Part shown: piece by piece, positions 35,079 through 44,044 of the stretch
Position numbering within the stretch: position 1 is the stretch's first letter
Layout: the number at the start of each line of letters is the position of its first letter
Assembly: GCF_004358695.1 (NCBI RefSeq)
Contig: NZ_SNAA01000001.1
Location: 248,001 to 312,000, forward strand
Direction of reading: 5' to 3'
Source: Palleronia sediminis
Lineage (GTDB): Bacteria > Pseudomonadota > Alphaproteobacteria > Rhodobacterales > Rhodobacteraceae
Length of the DNA: 64,000 nucleotides
The notes under the pieces: generated by a model
The model's database searches: none
Told to the model about the DNA's origin: nothing
What the model saw: the letters and a program-made list of their open reading frames with translations, nothing else
Translations under genes and position numbers: made by a program

Positions 35079-36338
35079 CTACTGGCGCAGCTGGCGCCCC
35101 TGGATGGCGTCATAGCGCGACCAGTTCTCGATGCCCGCGCGGATGCCGTTCACCGCCGCCTGCCGCCACATCGGGTCGGCCAGCCGCGCGCGGTCCGCGG
35201 CGCTCGAGAGAAACCCCAGCTCGATCAGCACCGACGGGATATCGGCGGCCTTGAGCACCGAGAAATCGGCCCTGAGCCGCGGCCGCTTGTGCAGGTCGCC
35301 CGTCTCGCGCGCGAGCCCCGCCACGATCTCGTCGGCCAGCCGTTCCGAACGCGGCAGCGTCTCGGCGCGGGCCATCTCCATCAGCACCAGCGCCACCTCG
35401 TCGCCCGCGGCCATCAGGTCGAGCCCCGTCAGCAGGTCGTCGGGCTCGTGCCGCTCGACCAGCTTCTGCGAGGCCTCGTCGGCGCCGTCGGTGCTGAGCG
35501 TATAGACCGTCGCCCCCGATGCCTGCCCCTCGTCCAGCGCGTCGGCATGCAGCGACAGGAACACGTCGGACCGGGCCTCGCGCGCGATGCTCATGCGCCG
35601 CTCGAGCGGTACGAAAACGTCGTCGGTGCGCGTCAGCGTGGCCTCCATCCCCAGCCGTTTGAGCGCGGCGGCAAGCTGCTTGGCGATGGCCAGCACGATA
35701 TCCGCCTCGTTGACCCCCTCGGCCTCGGCGCCGGGGTCGATGCCGCCATGGCCGGGGTCGATGGTCACGCGCAGCGGCCGCTCGCCCGACTGGCGGCGCA
35801 TCGGCTCGATCGGGGCCGCAGCCCCCTCGGCCTCGGCATCGTCGCCGGCGCCGAACAGCACGCTGTCGGGGGGGCCCGCGTCGCGGGCAAAGGCCTCGGC
35901 GGTGACGGGGGCGAGTTGCAGCTTCATCCGCGCGATTCCGCCCGGACCCCCGGTCGACAACCCCGCCGTCTCGACCGCCATGGGCCCGGCCAGCGCCAGC
36001 ACCAGCCGCGACCAGCCCTCGCGGAACCGGCCCGTGGTCACGCCGCTGACCATGTCGGCGGCGACGATCTCGGTCAGGGTGGTGCCGGCGAAATCGACCT
36101 CGCCGAAATCGATGACGAGGCGGCGCGGCTCGTCCAGGGTAAAGACCCGCCAGGGCACCGGCTGGCTCAGCGCCAGGTCGACCAGCAGATTCGATCCGAA
36201 ATCCTCGATTCGGCTCGCGGCCACGTCGATGCGCGCCAGCGCGGTCATGCGCTCCGCGTCCTGCGCCCCGGATTGCGCGGCCGCAGCCTGTCCGAGCCAG
36301 AAGCTCGCCAGCGCGGCCATAGCCAAACGTCTGAACAT
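35079..36338 (-). CDS. amiC: N-acetylmuramoyl-L-alanine amidase (AmiC-type)
   Basis: This periplasmic zinc amidase splits septal peptidoglycan. The 419-residue product has a signal peptide (MFRRLAMAALASFWLGQAAA), an AMIN localisation domain (residues about 35-150, LLVDLALSQPVPWRVFTLDE) and an Amidase_3 domain with ligands in TIDPGHGGIDPG, NEADIVLAI and FLSLHADALD, and the catalytic Glu in VLIELGFLSS. It should need an EnvC/NlpD-type M23 activator, not adjacent here. It is followed by mrcA. Confidence 0.92.
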   Translation of the reverse strand: MFRRLAMAALASFWLGQAAAAQSGAQDAERMTALARIDVAASRIEDFGSNLLVDLALSQPVPWRVFTLDEPRRLVIDFGEVDFAGTTLTEIVAADMVSGVTTGRFREGWSRLVLALAGPMAVETAGLSTGGPGGIARMKLQLAPVTAEAFARDAGPPDSVLFGAGDDAEAEGAAAPIEPMRRQSGERPLRVTIDPGHGGIDPGAEAEGVNEADIVLAIAKQLAAALKRLGMEATLTRTDDVFVPLERRMSIAREARSDVFLSLHADALDEGQASGATVYTLSTDGADEASQKLVERHEPDDLLTGLDLMAAGDEVALVLMEMARAETLPRSERLADEIVAGLARETGDLHKRPRLRADFSVLKAADIPSVLIELGFLSSAADRARLADPMWRQAAVNGIRAGIENWSRYDAIQGRQLRQ

Positions 36339-36424
36339 GTGCCCAAGCCTTGATCTGCCCGACCGGGATCTGACGCCCCGTATCCGGTCAGACTAGCAAG
36401 AACCCGCCGATGGCGAAACCCGGT

Positions 36425-37576
36425 TTATCCACGTCGTTCGCGTGTCGAGACCCATTCCGCCAGACGGTCGAGCCCCAGCGCGATCTCGTCCGGCGCGCCC
36501 GCATAGGACAGGCGCAGCATGTGCCGCCCCCGCACCGGGTCGAAATCGACGCCGGGCGCCACCGCGACCCCCGCGCGGTCGAGGATCTCGGCCGACAGCG
36601 CAAGGCTGTCATCGGTCAGGTGGGACACGTCGGCATAGACGTAGAAGGCCCCGTCGGGCGGCGCGAAATCGGGAAAGCCCGCGCCCGGCAGACGCTCGAG
36701 CATGAGCGCGCGGTTCGCGGCATAGGTGGCGCGGGTCGCCTCGAGCTCGGCCATGCAGTCGAAGGCCGCCAGCGCCGCCACCTGCCCCGCGTGGCTTGGA
36801 CAGATGAACATGTTCTGCGCCAGCCGCTCGACCGCGCGGACATGATCGGGCGGCACCACCAGCCAACCGATCCGCCAACCCGTCATCGAGAAATACTTGG
36901 AGAACGAATTGACCACGTAGACATCGTCGCCGAGCTCAAGCGCGCTGACCGCGCGCGTGCCGTAATCGATGCCGTGATAGATCTCGTCGGACACCACCGA
37001 GATCGCGCGCGCCCGCGCCGCCTCGAGCAGCGCGCCGAGGCCCTCGCGCGACAGCATCGTGCCCGCCGGGTTGCCGGGCGAGGCCAGGATCAACCCCGCG
37101 AGATCGGCGGGCAGCCCCCCCGGCACCGGCTGGAACCGGTCCGCGGCGGCGGTCTCGAAACAGACGGGATCGAGGCTCATCGCCTTGAGGATATGGCGGT
37201 ATGACGGGTAGCCCGGCAGCCCCAGCCCGACCCGTTGTCCTGCGTCGAACAGGGCCGCAAACGCCAGCACGAAGGCCGCCGAGGCGCCCGCCGTCACGAC
37301 GACCCGCGCGGGGTCGAGATCGACGCCGTACCACTCGCCGTAATGGCGCGCGATCCGCGCACGCAGCGCCGGCAGGCCCAGCGCGACGGTATAGCCCAGC
37401 GGCCCCTCCTCCATCGCGGCGACCAGCGCCGCACGGGCGCCCGCGGGCGCGGGCGTGCCGGGCTGGCCGATCTCCATGTGGACGATGTGACGCCCCGCGG
37501 CTTCTGCGGCGCGGGCGCGCTCCATCACGTCCATGACGATGAAGGGGTCCACCCGGCCCCGGCTCGACTGTCGCAT
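36425..37576 (-). CDS. Fold-type I PLP-dependent aminotransferase
   Basis: The 383-residue class I/II aminotransferase starts MRQSSRGRVDPFIVMDVMER. It has LILASPGNPAGTMLS and DEIYHGIDYG for cofactor binding and the Schiff-base Lys in VNSFSKYFSMTGWRIGW. The R in HMLRLSYAG near the C-terminus would bind the substrate carboxylate. The substrate cannot be fixed from sequence. The ATG at 37576 has a GGAG ribosome binding site; longer in-frame starts read through the divergent spacer. It lies upstream of amiC and mrcA on one strand. Confidence 0.87.
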   Translation of the reverse strand: MRQSSRGRVDPFIVMDVMERARAAEAAGRHIVHMEIGQPGTPAPAGARAALVAAMEEGPLGYTVALGLPALRARIARHYGEWYGVDLDPARVVVTAGASAAFVLAFAALFDAGQRVGLGLPGYPSYRHILKAMSLDPVCFETAAADRFQPVPGGLPADLAGLILASPGNPAGTMLSREGLGALLEAARARAISVVSDEIYHGIDYGTRAVSALELGDDVYVVNSFSKYFSMTGWRIGWLVVPPDHVRAVERLAQNMFICPSHAGQVAALAAFDCMAELEATRATYAANRALMLERLPGAGFPDFAPPDGAFYVYADVSHLTDDSLALSAEILDRAGVAVAPGVDFDPVRGRHMLRLSYAGAPDEIALGLDRLAEWVSTRERRG

Positions 37577-37751
37577 GCCGCCCTCCGCTCCTTGCTGTCG
37601 CGGGCCTCCCTGCCCGCCCTGTCCGGCCCCGTCAATCGCGCGGCGACCGACGGGCGCGCCATCACGATCCCGACAGACGACTTGATCGCGCGCCCGCGAT
37701 CGGGGAAGGCTCTGCCGCGAATCCATTCCCGCCCAGACCGGAGCGCCGCCC

Positions 37752-38495
37752 ATGCTGAGACCCCTCGCCCTGAGCCTCGCGCTCGCCGCCGGCCCCGCCG
37801 CCGCCTTCGACATCGACGCCATGACCGAGGCCGAGCGCGAGAGCTTCGGCGCCGAGGTCCGCGACTACCTGCTGGAAAACCCGCAGGTGCTGATCGAGGC
37901 GCTTGGCGTGCTGGAACAGCGCGAACAGCAGGCACAGGCCGCCGCCGGGGCCGACATGATCGCGTCGAACTCGGCGGCCATCTTCGAGGATGGGGTGTCC
38001 TATGTCGGCGGCAATCCCGAGGGCGACCTGACCGTGGTCGAGTTCCTCGACTACCGCTGCGGCTACTGCAAACGCGCCTTCGGCGAGGTCGAGGAACTGC
38101 TGGCCTCGGACGGCAACATCCGCTTCATCATCAAGGAGTTCCCGATCCTCGGCGAACAGTCGATGCTGGCCTCGCGCTTTGCCATCGCGGTGCGCCGCGC
38201 CGCCGGAGACGAGGCCTACAAGGCCGTCCATGACGAGATGATGCTGACCTCGAGCGACATCACGCCCGACTACCTCGCCGATCTCGGCGAGGACCAGGGG
38301 CTCGACTGGGACGAGATCCAGAGCGGCATGGAGGCCCCGCAAGTGACCGAGGAAATCGCCGCCAACCGCGCGCTGGGCCAGACGCTCGAGATCAACGGCA
38401 CCCCCAGCTTCATCTTCGGCAACGAGATGGTGCGCGGCTACGTCCCGCTCGACGTGATGCGCGATATCGCCGAAGGACAGCGCGAGGAAGGCTGA
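37752..38495 (+). CDS. DsbA-family thiol:disulfide oxidoreductase, ScsC-like
   Basis: The 247-residue periplasmic protein has a signal peptide (MLRPLALSLALAAGPAAAFD). An N-terminal helical segment at 25-65 resembles the oligomerisation region of ScsC/BdbD-like proteins. The thioredoxin-fold active site is C103-G-Y-C106 (FLDYRCGYCKRAF), and the cis-Pro loop is INGTPSFIFG. It may act as an oxidase or isomerase; no DsbB partner is adjacent. A copy of the 3'-end motif follows 32 bp after the stop. Confidence 0.88.
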   Translation: MLRPLALSLALAAGPAAAFDIDAMTEAERESFGAEVRDYLLENPQVLIEALGVLEQREQQAQAAAGADMIASNSAAIFEDGVSYVGGNPEGDLTVVEFLDYRCGYCKRAFGEVEELLASDGNIRFIIKEFPILGEQSMLASRFAIAVRRAAGDEAYKAVHDEMMLTSSDITPDYLADLGEDQGLDWDEIQSGMEAPQVTEEIAANRALGQTLEINGTPSFIFGNEMVRGYVPLDVMRDIAEGQREEG

Positions 38496-38526
38496 GCCCC
38501 CGCCGGAAACGACCCCGCTCGCCATC

Positions 38527-38547
38527 GGGTATTTGGAAAGAGAAGAG
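38527..38547 (+). repeat. 3'-end motif copy 4 (after dsbA-like gene)
   Basis: GGGTATTTGGAAAGAGAAGA then G, in the same sense as the dsbA-like gene and 32 bp after its stop. It forms an inverted pair with copy 5, giving a stem of about 20 bp around a 19-nt loop, in the convergent gap between two genes. Confidence 0.8.
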
Positions 38548-38566
38548 TCGACACGCGCCGCGCCAG

Positions 38567-38589
38567 TCTCTTCTCTTTCTCAAATACCC
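38567..38589 (-). repeat. 3'-end motif copy 5 (after 2OG oxygenase gene)
   Basis: The minus strand reads GGGTATTTGAGAAAGAGAAG then AGA, 30 bp past the stop of the minus-strand oxygenase gene. Copies 4 and 5 together look like a bidirectional terminator-like hairpin. Confidence 0.8.
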
Positions 38590-38618
38590 CGTCGCGACCG
38601 ACCGCGCGGGCGCGCCCG

Positions 38619-39572
38619 TCAGGCCGTGGGATCGAGATGCAGGTAGGTCTCGTCGAAGCGGCGCGACAGGTGTTCGCCGGCGAGCCGCGGCGTGACCGAT
38701 CCGGGCGGCGATATGTCGGTGTCGTAGTCGGGGTTGAAAAAGAGCGGCAGCGAGATCCGCTCGGCCTCCGATCCGATGACGCGATGCGGCGTCGCGCGCA
38801 CCTCGCCCGCGGTCCAGATCTCGAGCATCTCGCCGAAATTGACCACGAAGGCGCCCGGCCGGGAGGTGACCGGCCGCCAGTCGCCCGCGCGCCCCTGCAC
38901 CTCGAGCCCCGGAACCCCGTCGCCTGCCAGAAGCGTCAGACAGCCGTAATCGGTATGGGGCGCGATGCCGAAATCCCGCTCGCCCGCCCAGGGGGGCCGT
39001 GCGGGATAAAAGTTGCCCCGCAACAGCGCCATCGGCCGGTCGAACCGGCCGTCGAAATGGTCGCGCGGCGCGCCCAGCGCCTCGGCCAGCGCGCGCAGGA
39101 GCGTCATCGAGACCCCCATGGTGCGCGCGTAATACCGCTCGAGCGTCGCGCGGAACCGCGGGCGCCCCTCGGGCCAGCGGTTGGGCGCGTAGTATCTGAG
39201 CCCGCGCGCGGCCAGCGGATCGCCCGGCGCAAGCTCGAACCCCATGTCGAAGACTTCCTTGTAGTCGGGGTTCGAGCCCGGATCGACCCGTTCGCCCAAG
39301 GGCGCGCCCCAGCCGCGGTTGGACCCCGTCGCCGCCATGTCGATGCGCGACTTCTCGGCCTCGGGGGCGTGAAAGAACGCGCGCAGCTCGACCAGCACCC
39401 CGGCGATCTCCTCGGCGTCGATCGCGGTGGAATGGACGGTGAAGAACCCCGAGACGCGCGCCGCCCGCGCCAGGTCGGCCAGTGCCGCGGCGCGGCCCGG
39501 CGCCCCCGGCACGAGGTCGCGGGCATCGATCTCGGGGATATCGGTGGCGCGCATGGGGCCTGCTCCGGTCAT
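38619..39572 (-). CDS. 2-oxoglutarate/Fe(II)-dependent oxygenase, isopenicillin N synthase-like
   Basis: The 317-residue product has a DIOX_N-type N-terminal region ([29 protein letters not shown]) and a double-stranded beta-helix core. Iron ligands are H-x-D in [14 protein letters not shown] and the distal His in [10 protein letters not shown]; the Arg/Ser that binds 2-oxoglutarate follows ([11 protein letters not shown]). The substrate is unknown; homologues include ethylene-forming-like and flavanone-like oxygenases. It diverges from tpiA. An alternative start 18 bp downstream ([10 protein letters not shown]) is equally likely. Confidence 0.87.
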   Translation of the reverse strand: MTGAGPMRATDIPEIDARDLVPGAPGRAAALADLARAARVSGFFTVHSTAIDAEEIAGVLVELRAFFHAPEAEKSRIDMAATGSNRGWGAPLGERVDPGSNPDYKEVFDMGFELAPGDPLAARGLRYYAPNRWPEGRPRFRATLERYYARTMGVSMTLLRALAEALGAPRDHFDGRFDRPMALLRGNFYPARPPWAGERDFGIAPHTDYGCLTLLAGDGVPGLEVQGRAGDWRPVTSRPGAFVVNFGEMLEIWTAGEVRATPHRVIGSEAERISLPLFFNPDYDTDISPPGSVTPRLAGEHLSRRFDETYLHLDPTA

Positions 39573-39653
39573 GGGCGTGCGCGCGGGGTTTTACCATTGG
39601 CCGCGCGCTCCTTAGGTTGCGTGTCGAATCGCACCTGTCAATCGGAGAGACCC

Positions 39654-40397
39654 ATGGCCAGACGCAAGCTCGCCGCCGGAAACTGGAAGATGAACGGCAC
39701 ATCCGCAATGCTGGCCGAGATCGACACCCTCGCCCGCGATCACGCCGACGCGCGGTGCGAGATCCTGATCTGCCCGCCCGCCACGCTGATCGCGCGCATG
39801 GCCGAGCGCGCCGGACCCATCGCCGTCGGCGGACAGGATTGCCACGCCGCGGATTCGGGCGCGCATACCGGCGACATCTCGGCCGGGATGCTGCGCGATG
39901 CGGGGGCGAGCCATGTCATCCTCGGCCATTCCGAGCGGCGGGCCGATCACGGCGAGGATGACGCGACGGTGCGCGCCAAGGCGCAGGCCGCGCTGTCGGC
40001 GGGGCTGGTCGCCATCGTCTGCGTGGGCGAGACGCTGGAGCAGCGCGAGGGCGGCGAGACGCTCGACGTGATCTCGGGGCAGCTTGCCGGGTCCCTGCCC
40101 GACGACGCGACCGGGGCGGCGATCGTCGTGGCCTACGAGCCGGTCTGGGCCATCGGCACCGGCAAGGTGCCCACGCTCGAGCAGATCGGCGAGGTTCACG
40201 CCCATATCCGCGCCGCCCTGACCGACCGGTTCGGCCCCGAGGGCGAGGCGATGCGGCTGCTCTATGGCGGATCGGTCAAATCCGCGAACGCGGGCGACAT
40301 CTTTGCCGTTGCCGATGTCGACGGCGCGCTGGTCGGGGGCGCGTCGCTCAAGGCTGAGGATTTCGGCGGCATCGTCGCCGCGCTCGATCAGGCGTGA
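39654..40397 (+). CDS. tpiA: Triosephosphate isomerase
   Basis: This glycolytic/gluconeogenic enzyme interconverts dihydroxyacetone phosphate and glyceraldehyde 3-phosphate. The 247-residue TIM barrel shows the active-site Lys (AAGNWKMNG), His (VILGHSERR), Glu ([13 protein letters not shown]) and the phosphate loop LLYGGSVK. The ATG at 39654 has a GGAGAGA ribosome binding site. Its 3' end overlaps the convergent flavin monooxygenase gene by 10 bp. Confidence 0.97.
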   Translation: MARRKLAAGNWKMNGTSAMLAEIDTLARDHADARCEILICPPATLIARMAERAGPIAVGGQDCHAADSGAHTGDISAGMLRDAGASHVILGHSERRADHGEDDATVRAKAQAALSAGLVAIVCVGETLEQREGGETLDVISGQLAGSLPDDATGAAIVVAYEPVWAIGTGKVPTLEQIGEVHAHIRAALTDRFGPEGEAMRLLYGGSVKSANAGDIFAVADVDGALVGGASLKAEDFGGIVAALDQA

Positions 40398-41488
40398 TCG
40401 AGCGGGCGTTCGCGCGTCACGTCCAGCCCGTAGAGCCAGTCGAAACGCCGCAGCATGGCGCCGGGGGCCACCGCGCCCACGGCGCGCAGCGCGGCATGGG
40501 CCGCCACCCGGCGCGCGCCGCCCAGGTGATAGTTGCGCGCGTTGGCCGCGGCGGCGGCGATGGCACGCTCGGCGCGGGGGCGGCGGGCGGCCTCGTAGTC
40601 GCGCAGCCCCGTCGCGCGGTCGGGCGCGGCCAGCGCGGCGGCCAGCCACCACGCATCCTCGAGCGCGAGATTGGCGCCCTGCGCGAGGAAAGGCAGCGTC
40701 GGGTGGGCGGCGTCGCCGGCCAGCGCGCGGCGGCCGTCCTGCCAGACCCGCGCCACCGGGTGCAGGAACAGCCCCCAGACATGCACCGTCTCGACCCGGT
40801 CGAGCAGAGGCGCGAGTTCGGGGGCGAGCCCGGCAAAGCCCGCGCGGAACGCGGCCGGATCGCCCTCGAGCCGCCAGCCCTCCTCGGTCCAGGCGCCGCG
40901 TTCCTCGACGCCGACGAGGTTCACGCGGCCCCCGGCCAGAGGATAGCGCACGAGGTGGCGGCCCGGCGCGGTAAAGACATGCGCCTCGGGCGGGGCGTCG
41001 CCGGGCACCGTCGCGCGCCATGCGACCTGTCCGCTGAAGCGCGGCGCGCCCGGCCCGTTCAACGCCGCGCGCAACCCCGAGCGCAGCCCGTCGGCGGCCA
41101 CCACCGCGCCCGTGGGCACAGCGTCGGGATCGGTGCGGCGGCCCAGCACGATCCGCACGCCGGCGTCCTGCGCGGCCGCGGCCAGCACCTCGACCAGGGC
41201 GGGGCGCGCGATCATTCGGAACTCGGTCGGCTGGGGCATGCCGAGCAGCGTGTCGCCGCCCGCGCGCAGCACCACGGCGCGGCTGCGCACCGACACGGCG
41301 CGGATCGCCTCGCCCACGCCCAGCCCGTCGAGCACGGCCATGCCGTTGGGGCTGAGTTGCAGCCCCGCGCCGACCTCGCCCAGTTCGGGCGCCTGTTCGT
41401 GGATTTCGGCGTCGAGTCCGCGCCGGGCCAGTGCCAGCCCCGTGGCGAGCCCCGCGATGCCCGCACCGATCACGGTGACGTCGCTCAT
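40388..41488 (-). CDS. FAD-dependent aromatic-ring monooxygenase (salicylate hydroxylase-like)
   Basis: The 366-residue class A flavoprotein has the Rossmann motif [20 protein letters not shown], the DG motif [12 protein letters not shown] and the second FAD motif [20 protein letters not shown]. Similar enzymes hydroxylate salicylate or other aromatic acids with NAD(P)H and oxygen. No aromatic-degradation gene is adjacent, so the substrate is unknown. It is downstream of dksA on the same strand (90-bp gap) and convergently overlaps tpiA. Confidence 0.85.
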   Translation of the reverse strand: MSDVTVIGAGIAGLATGLALARRGLDAEIHEQAPELGEVGAGLQLSPNGMAVLDGLGVGEAIRAVSVRSRAVVLRAGGDTLLGMPQPTEFRMIARPALVEVLAAAAQDAGVRIVLGRRTDPDAVPTGAVVAADGLRSGLRAALNGPGAPRFSGQVAWRATVPGDAPPEAHVFTAPGRHLVRYPLAGGRVNLVGVEERGAWTEEGWRLEGDPAAFRAGFAGLAPELAPLLDRVETVHVWGLFLHPVARVWQDGRRALAGDAAHPTLPFLAQGANLALEDAWWLAAALAAPDRATGLRDYEAARRPRAERAIAAAAANARNYHLGGARRVAAHAALRAVGAVAPGAMLRRFDWLYGLDVTRERPLDHA

Positions 41489-41578
41489 CGTCTCATGCCC
41501 CCTTGCGGGCGGAACGCGGGGCCGCCGGCCCCGCGATAGCGGCGCGCCTGCGGCCCGAGCCCCGGCGCGCCCGGCCGC

Positions 41579-42001
41579 TCAGTCCTCGCGATGAACCTTC
41601 TCGCGGCGCTCATGGCGCTCCTGCGCCTCGAGGCTGAGCGTGGCGATGGGCCGCGCGTCCAGCCGCTTGAGCGAGATGGGCTCTCCGGTCACTTCGCAGA
41701 ACCCGTATTCGCCGTTCTCGATGCGGCGCAGCGCGGCGTCGATCTTGGAGACCAGCTTGCGCTGGCGGTCGCGCGTGCGCAGCTCGAGCGCGCGATCGGT
41801 CTCTTCGCTGGCGCGATCGGCGACATCGGGAATGTTGCGGGTTCCGGCTTGCAGACCCTCGATGGTCAGCTTGCTCTCGTTCAGCAGATCGGCCCGCCAG
41901 TTCAACAGTTTGCGGCGAAAATACTCGAGCTGCATCTCGTTCATGAACGGCTCGTCCTCGGCGGGACGGTAATCGTCACGTAGGAAGGTTTCCACCTTCA
42001 T
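41579..42001 (-). CDS. dksA: RNA polymerase-binding DksA, cysteine-depleted type
   Basis: DksA binds the secondary channel of RNA polymerase and works with ppGpp. The 140-residue product has the coiled-coil with the catalytic tip D59-x2-D62-x-A64 (NIPDVADRASEE), matching the D-x2-D-x-A of E. coli. The zinc region retains only one Cys: C102-x2-T105-x17-S123-x2-A126 replaces C4, so zinc probably is not bound. Start ATG 42001 (MKVETFLRDDYRPAEDEP) matches the usual alphaproteobacterial N-terminus; longer starts exist upstream. Confidence 0.93.
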   Translation of the reverse strand: MKVETFLRDDYRPAEDEPFMNEMQLEYFRRKLLNWRADLLNESKLTIEGLQAGTRNIPDVADRASEETDRALELRTRDRQRKLVSKIDAALRRIENGEYGFCEVTGEPISLKRLDARPIATLSLEAQERHERREKVHRED

Positions 42002-42200
42002 GTCGCACTCTCCCCATTCGGCGCCGTGCATATCGGCCATGCGCCTTACTCCCCTTGTCCGTGGCGTCCACATAGCCGACCGGACCGGTCCTGTCACGCG
42101 CGATATGCCCCCCGCCCGCCGCGCTGCGGCACGCTCGCACGCCGCCCGCGGCCGGGTGCCGCAGGGGCATGACGCTGCGTCGCGAAAAAGGCGGCGCGGG

Positions 42201-42365
42201 TCAGAGCAGGCGGTCGACGATCAGCGTCAGCACGAAGCCCAGCAACGAGCCCGCGATCGCCGTGGCCACCGCGTATTGCAGCTTGTCGGCGCGGGTGCCG
42301 CCCTGCCGCGCGGCGTTGCGCCAGCCGAACACGGCGCCGCCCAGCGCCCCTGCGATCACGATCAT
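42201..42365 (-). CDS. Small glycine-rich membrane protein coupled to DUF2927 gene
   Basis: The 54-residue protein has two hydrophobic helices (MIVIAGALGGAVFGW and YAVATAIAGSLLGFVLTLIV) separated by a basic loop (RNAARQGGTRADK). Its ATG overlaps the stop of the DUF2927 lipoprotein gene (ATGA), so it is translationally coupled and probably a membrane partner or simply co-regulated. The family is not recognised. Confidence 0.72.
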   Translation of the reverse strand: MIVIAGALGGAVFGWRNAARQGGTRADKLQYAVATAIAGSLLGFVLTLIVDRLL

Positions 42366-43741
42366 ACGTCTTCCTCCATGCCGCGGGCCAGCGGCGAGAT
42401 CGCGGCGATCTCGCCCATGCGGCGCAGCACTTCCCTGTCCGAGCCGAAGCCATAGCGCGCCCAGCCCAGCGCCTCTGTCCGCAGGCGCAGCCCCTCGCGG
42501 GTGCGCCCCATGATGTCGAGCGCCTCGGCCTTGACCAGCATCAGCGTGGCCAGAAGCGCGGCGTTCTCGGCGCGCATGACCACGTCGAGATTGTCGTCCA
42601 CTATGGCCAGCGCCGCCCCCGCCTGCCCCGAGGACAGGGCAAAGGCGGCAAGCTGCATCGCGATATGGGCCTCGTGCAGCTCGGTCGCCGGATCGGCGGC
42701 ATAGATCCCGCCCGCCTGCAGGAACGAGGCGAGGGCGAGATCGGTATCGACCCCGAGCGACAGCCGCCCCAGCGCAAAGAGCGAGAAGGCCAGCCGGTTG
42801 TCGTTCCAGTCCGAGGCGCGCGCGATCTCGACCGCGCGCGTGGCCGCCGCGCGGCGGTTGCGATCCGAGGTTCCGGGGCCAAGCGCCGTTTCGATGGCCG
42901 TGATCCAGTCGCGCCGCGTCTCGGCCTGCTGCGGCTCGGCCCGGCGCGCGCCGGCGGGGTTCAGCCGCGCCAGCAGCCCCGGCAGCCGCGCCGCCACCTC
43001 GTCGCGCGTCATCCCCGAACGCAGCTCGGGCGCATAGGTCATGCGCAGGATCAGCATGTCGAACCCGGTCAGAACGGTGTGGAAATTGTCGTCGTTGAAC
43101 ACGCTGTCGGGCAAGCGATACAGGTCGTTGAGCGGCCCCAGTGCCTGGGCCAGTTCCTCGTGCAGGCAATCGCGCAGCTCTTGCGGGGGCACGTCGGCGG
43201 GGATGAACACCGTGATCCGCTCGCGCGTCTCGAGCGTCGTCCAGTCGATGGTCTCGGCCCGGCGGTTCGCCGCGAACTCGGCCCATGAGCCGATGCGCGG
43301 CACGACGAAACAGGCGGCCTGCGGCACCGCGCGCTGCAAATCGCGCCGCGGCACGATGGCCACGGTCAGCGACGCCTCGGCATCGGGGGCGATGCGACGG
43401 ATGTCGATGCGCGCCTCGCGCCTCAACCGCCGCAGCAGGTCGGCGAGATCCGCCTCGAATGTCGGCGGCGGCTGGCCGGTGACGCGCAGGGTGATCGGCC
43501 CCTCGAACCGGGTGAACACGGGCAGCGCCTTGCCCGATTCCAGCATGAAGCTGAGATCGAGGAAATCGCGCGCGATGGCCGTGTTCGACCGTTGCGGCCG
43601 GGTGACGCGATGGGTGGCAAAGGTTTTCATCGGGGGCAGGATCGACGGCCCCTCGGGGCGGCGCCCGCCATCGGGCGGCGGCGGCGCGGCGCAGGCGGCC
43701 AGCGCAAGCGCCAGGGCGGGGGCGAAAGCGGCAAATCTCAC
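42362..43741 (-). CDS. DUF2927 domain lipoprotein
   Basis: The 459-residue product starts at GTG 43741 and has a lipoprotein signal ending ALAAC (Cys17), then a DUF2927 region (residues about 50-235; NTAIARDFLDLSFMLESGKA, CLHEELAQALGPLNDLYRLP). HEELAQ resembles a metalloprotease helix (H-E-x-x-x-Q) but lacks a clear HEXXH. The C-terminal half is helical and TPR-like. Function unknown. It overlaps the small membrane protein gene downstream, and its GTG overlaps the stop of a short upstream frame. Confidence 0.85.
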   Translation of the reverse strand: MRFAAFAPALALALAACAAPPPPDGGRRPEGPSILPPMKTFATHRVTRPQRSNTAIARDFLDLSFMLESGKALPVFTRFEGPITLRVTGQPPPTFEADLADLLRRLRREARIDIRRIAPDAEASLTVAIVPRRDLQRAVPQAACFVVPRIGSWAEFAANRRAETIDWTTLETRERITVFIPADVPPQELRDCLHEELAQALGPLNDLYRLPDSVFNDDNFHTVLTGFDMLILRMTYAPELRSGMTRDEVAARLPGLLARLNPAGARRAEPQQAETRRDWITAIETALGPGTSDRNRRAAATRAVEIARASDWNDNRLAFSLFALGRLSLGVDTDLALASFLQAGGIYAADPATELHEAHIAMQLAAFALSSGQAGAALAIVDDNLDVVMRAENAALLATLMLVKAEALDIMGRTREGLRLRTEALGWARYGFGSDREVLRRMGEIAAISPLARGMEEDV

Positions 43742-43872
43742 GGGCGCAGGTCCTCAGCCGGGAAAGGGGGCGTGCCGGGCGCCTGTGGGCCGCGCCAGGG
43801 ACGGGCCGCGGGGCCCGGCCGCCCGGCATCCGCCCGGCGCGGCCTCTGGCCGGTCTGCAATTCGCGGATCAT
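43738..43872 (-). CDS. Candidate 44-residue ORF coupled to DUF2927 gene
   Basis: An ATG at 43872 opens 44 codons ending RPWRGPQAPGTPPFPAEDLR-P. The TGA overlaps the GTG start of the DUF2927 gene (GTGA), the coupling geometry used throughout this window. Third codon positions are almost all G or C, as in its neighbours. There is no recognisable domain and the upstream ribosome binding site is weak. It could be a leader peptide or a short protein. The surrounding spacer, 43742-44044, otherwise holds only the divergent promoter region of the osmC gene. Confidence 0.4.
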   Translation of the reverse strand: MIRELQTGQRPRRADAGRPGPAARPWRGPQAPGTPPFPAEDLRP

Positions 43873-44044
43873 GCTCGCCCCGTTCACGTCTTTTGCGGCA
43901 TCCTGCCCGATCCCGGTGCGGATTGACAGATGGCGCGGCGGGGTTTCGCGCAAGGCCCCGCGCGCATTGACGCAGCGCCGCACCCGCTTAGGTCGCAGGC
44001 CAGTCCCGCCGCATCCGCGGCCCATCCACCGACAGGAGCGCATG

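Noticed and set aside
42201-43829. 542-codon frame overlapping the DUF2927 gene
   Set aside because: Only its last 54 codons, starting at the ATG overlapping the DUF2927 stop, look like a protein; the rest is the shifted frame of the lipoprotein gene.
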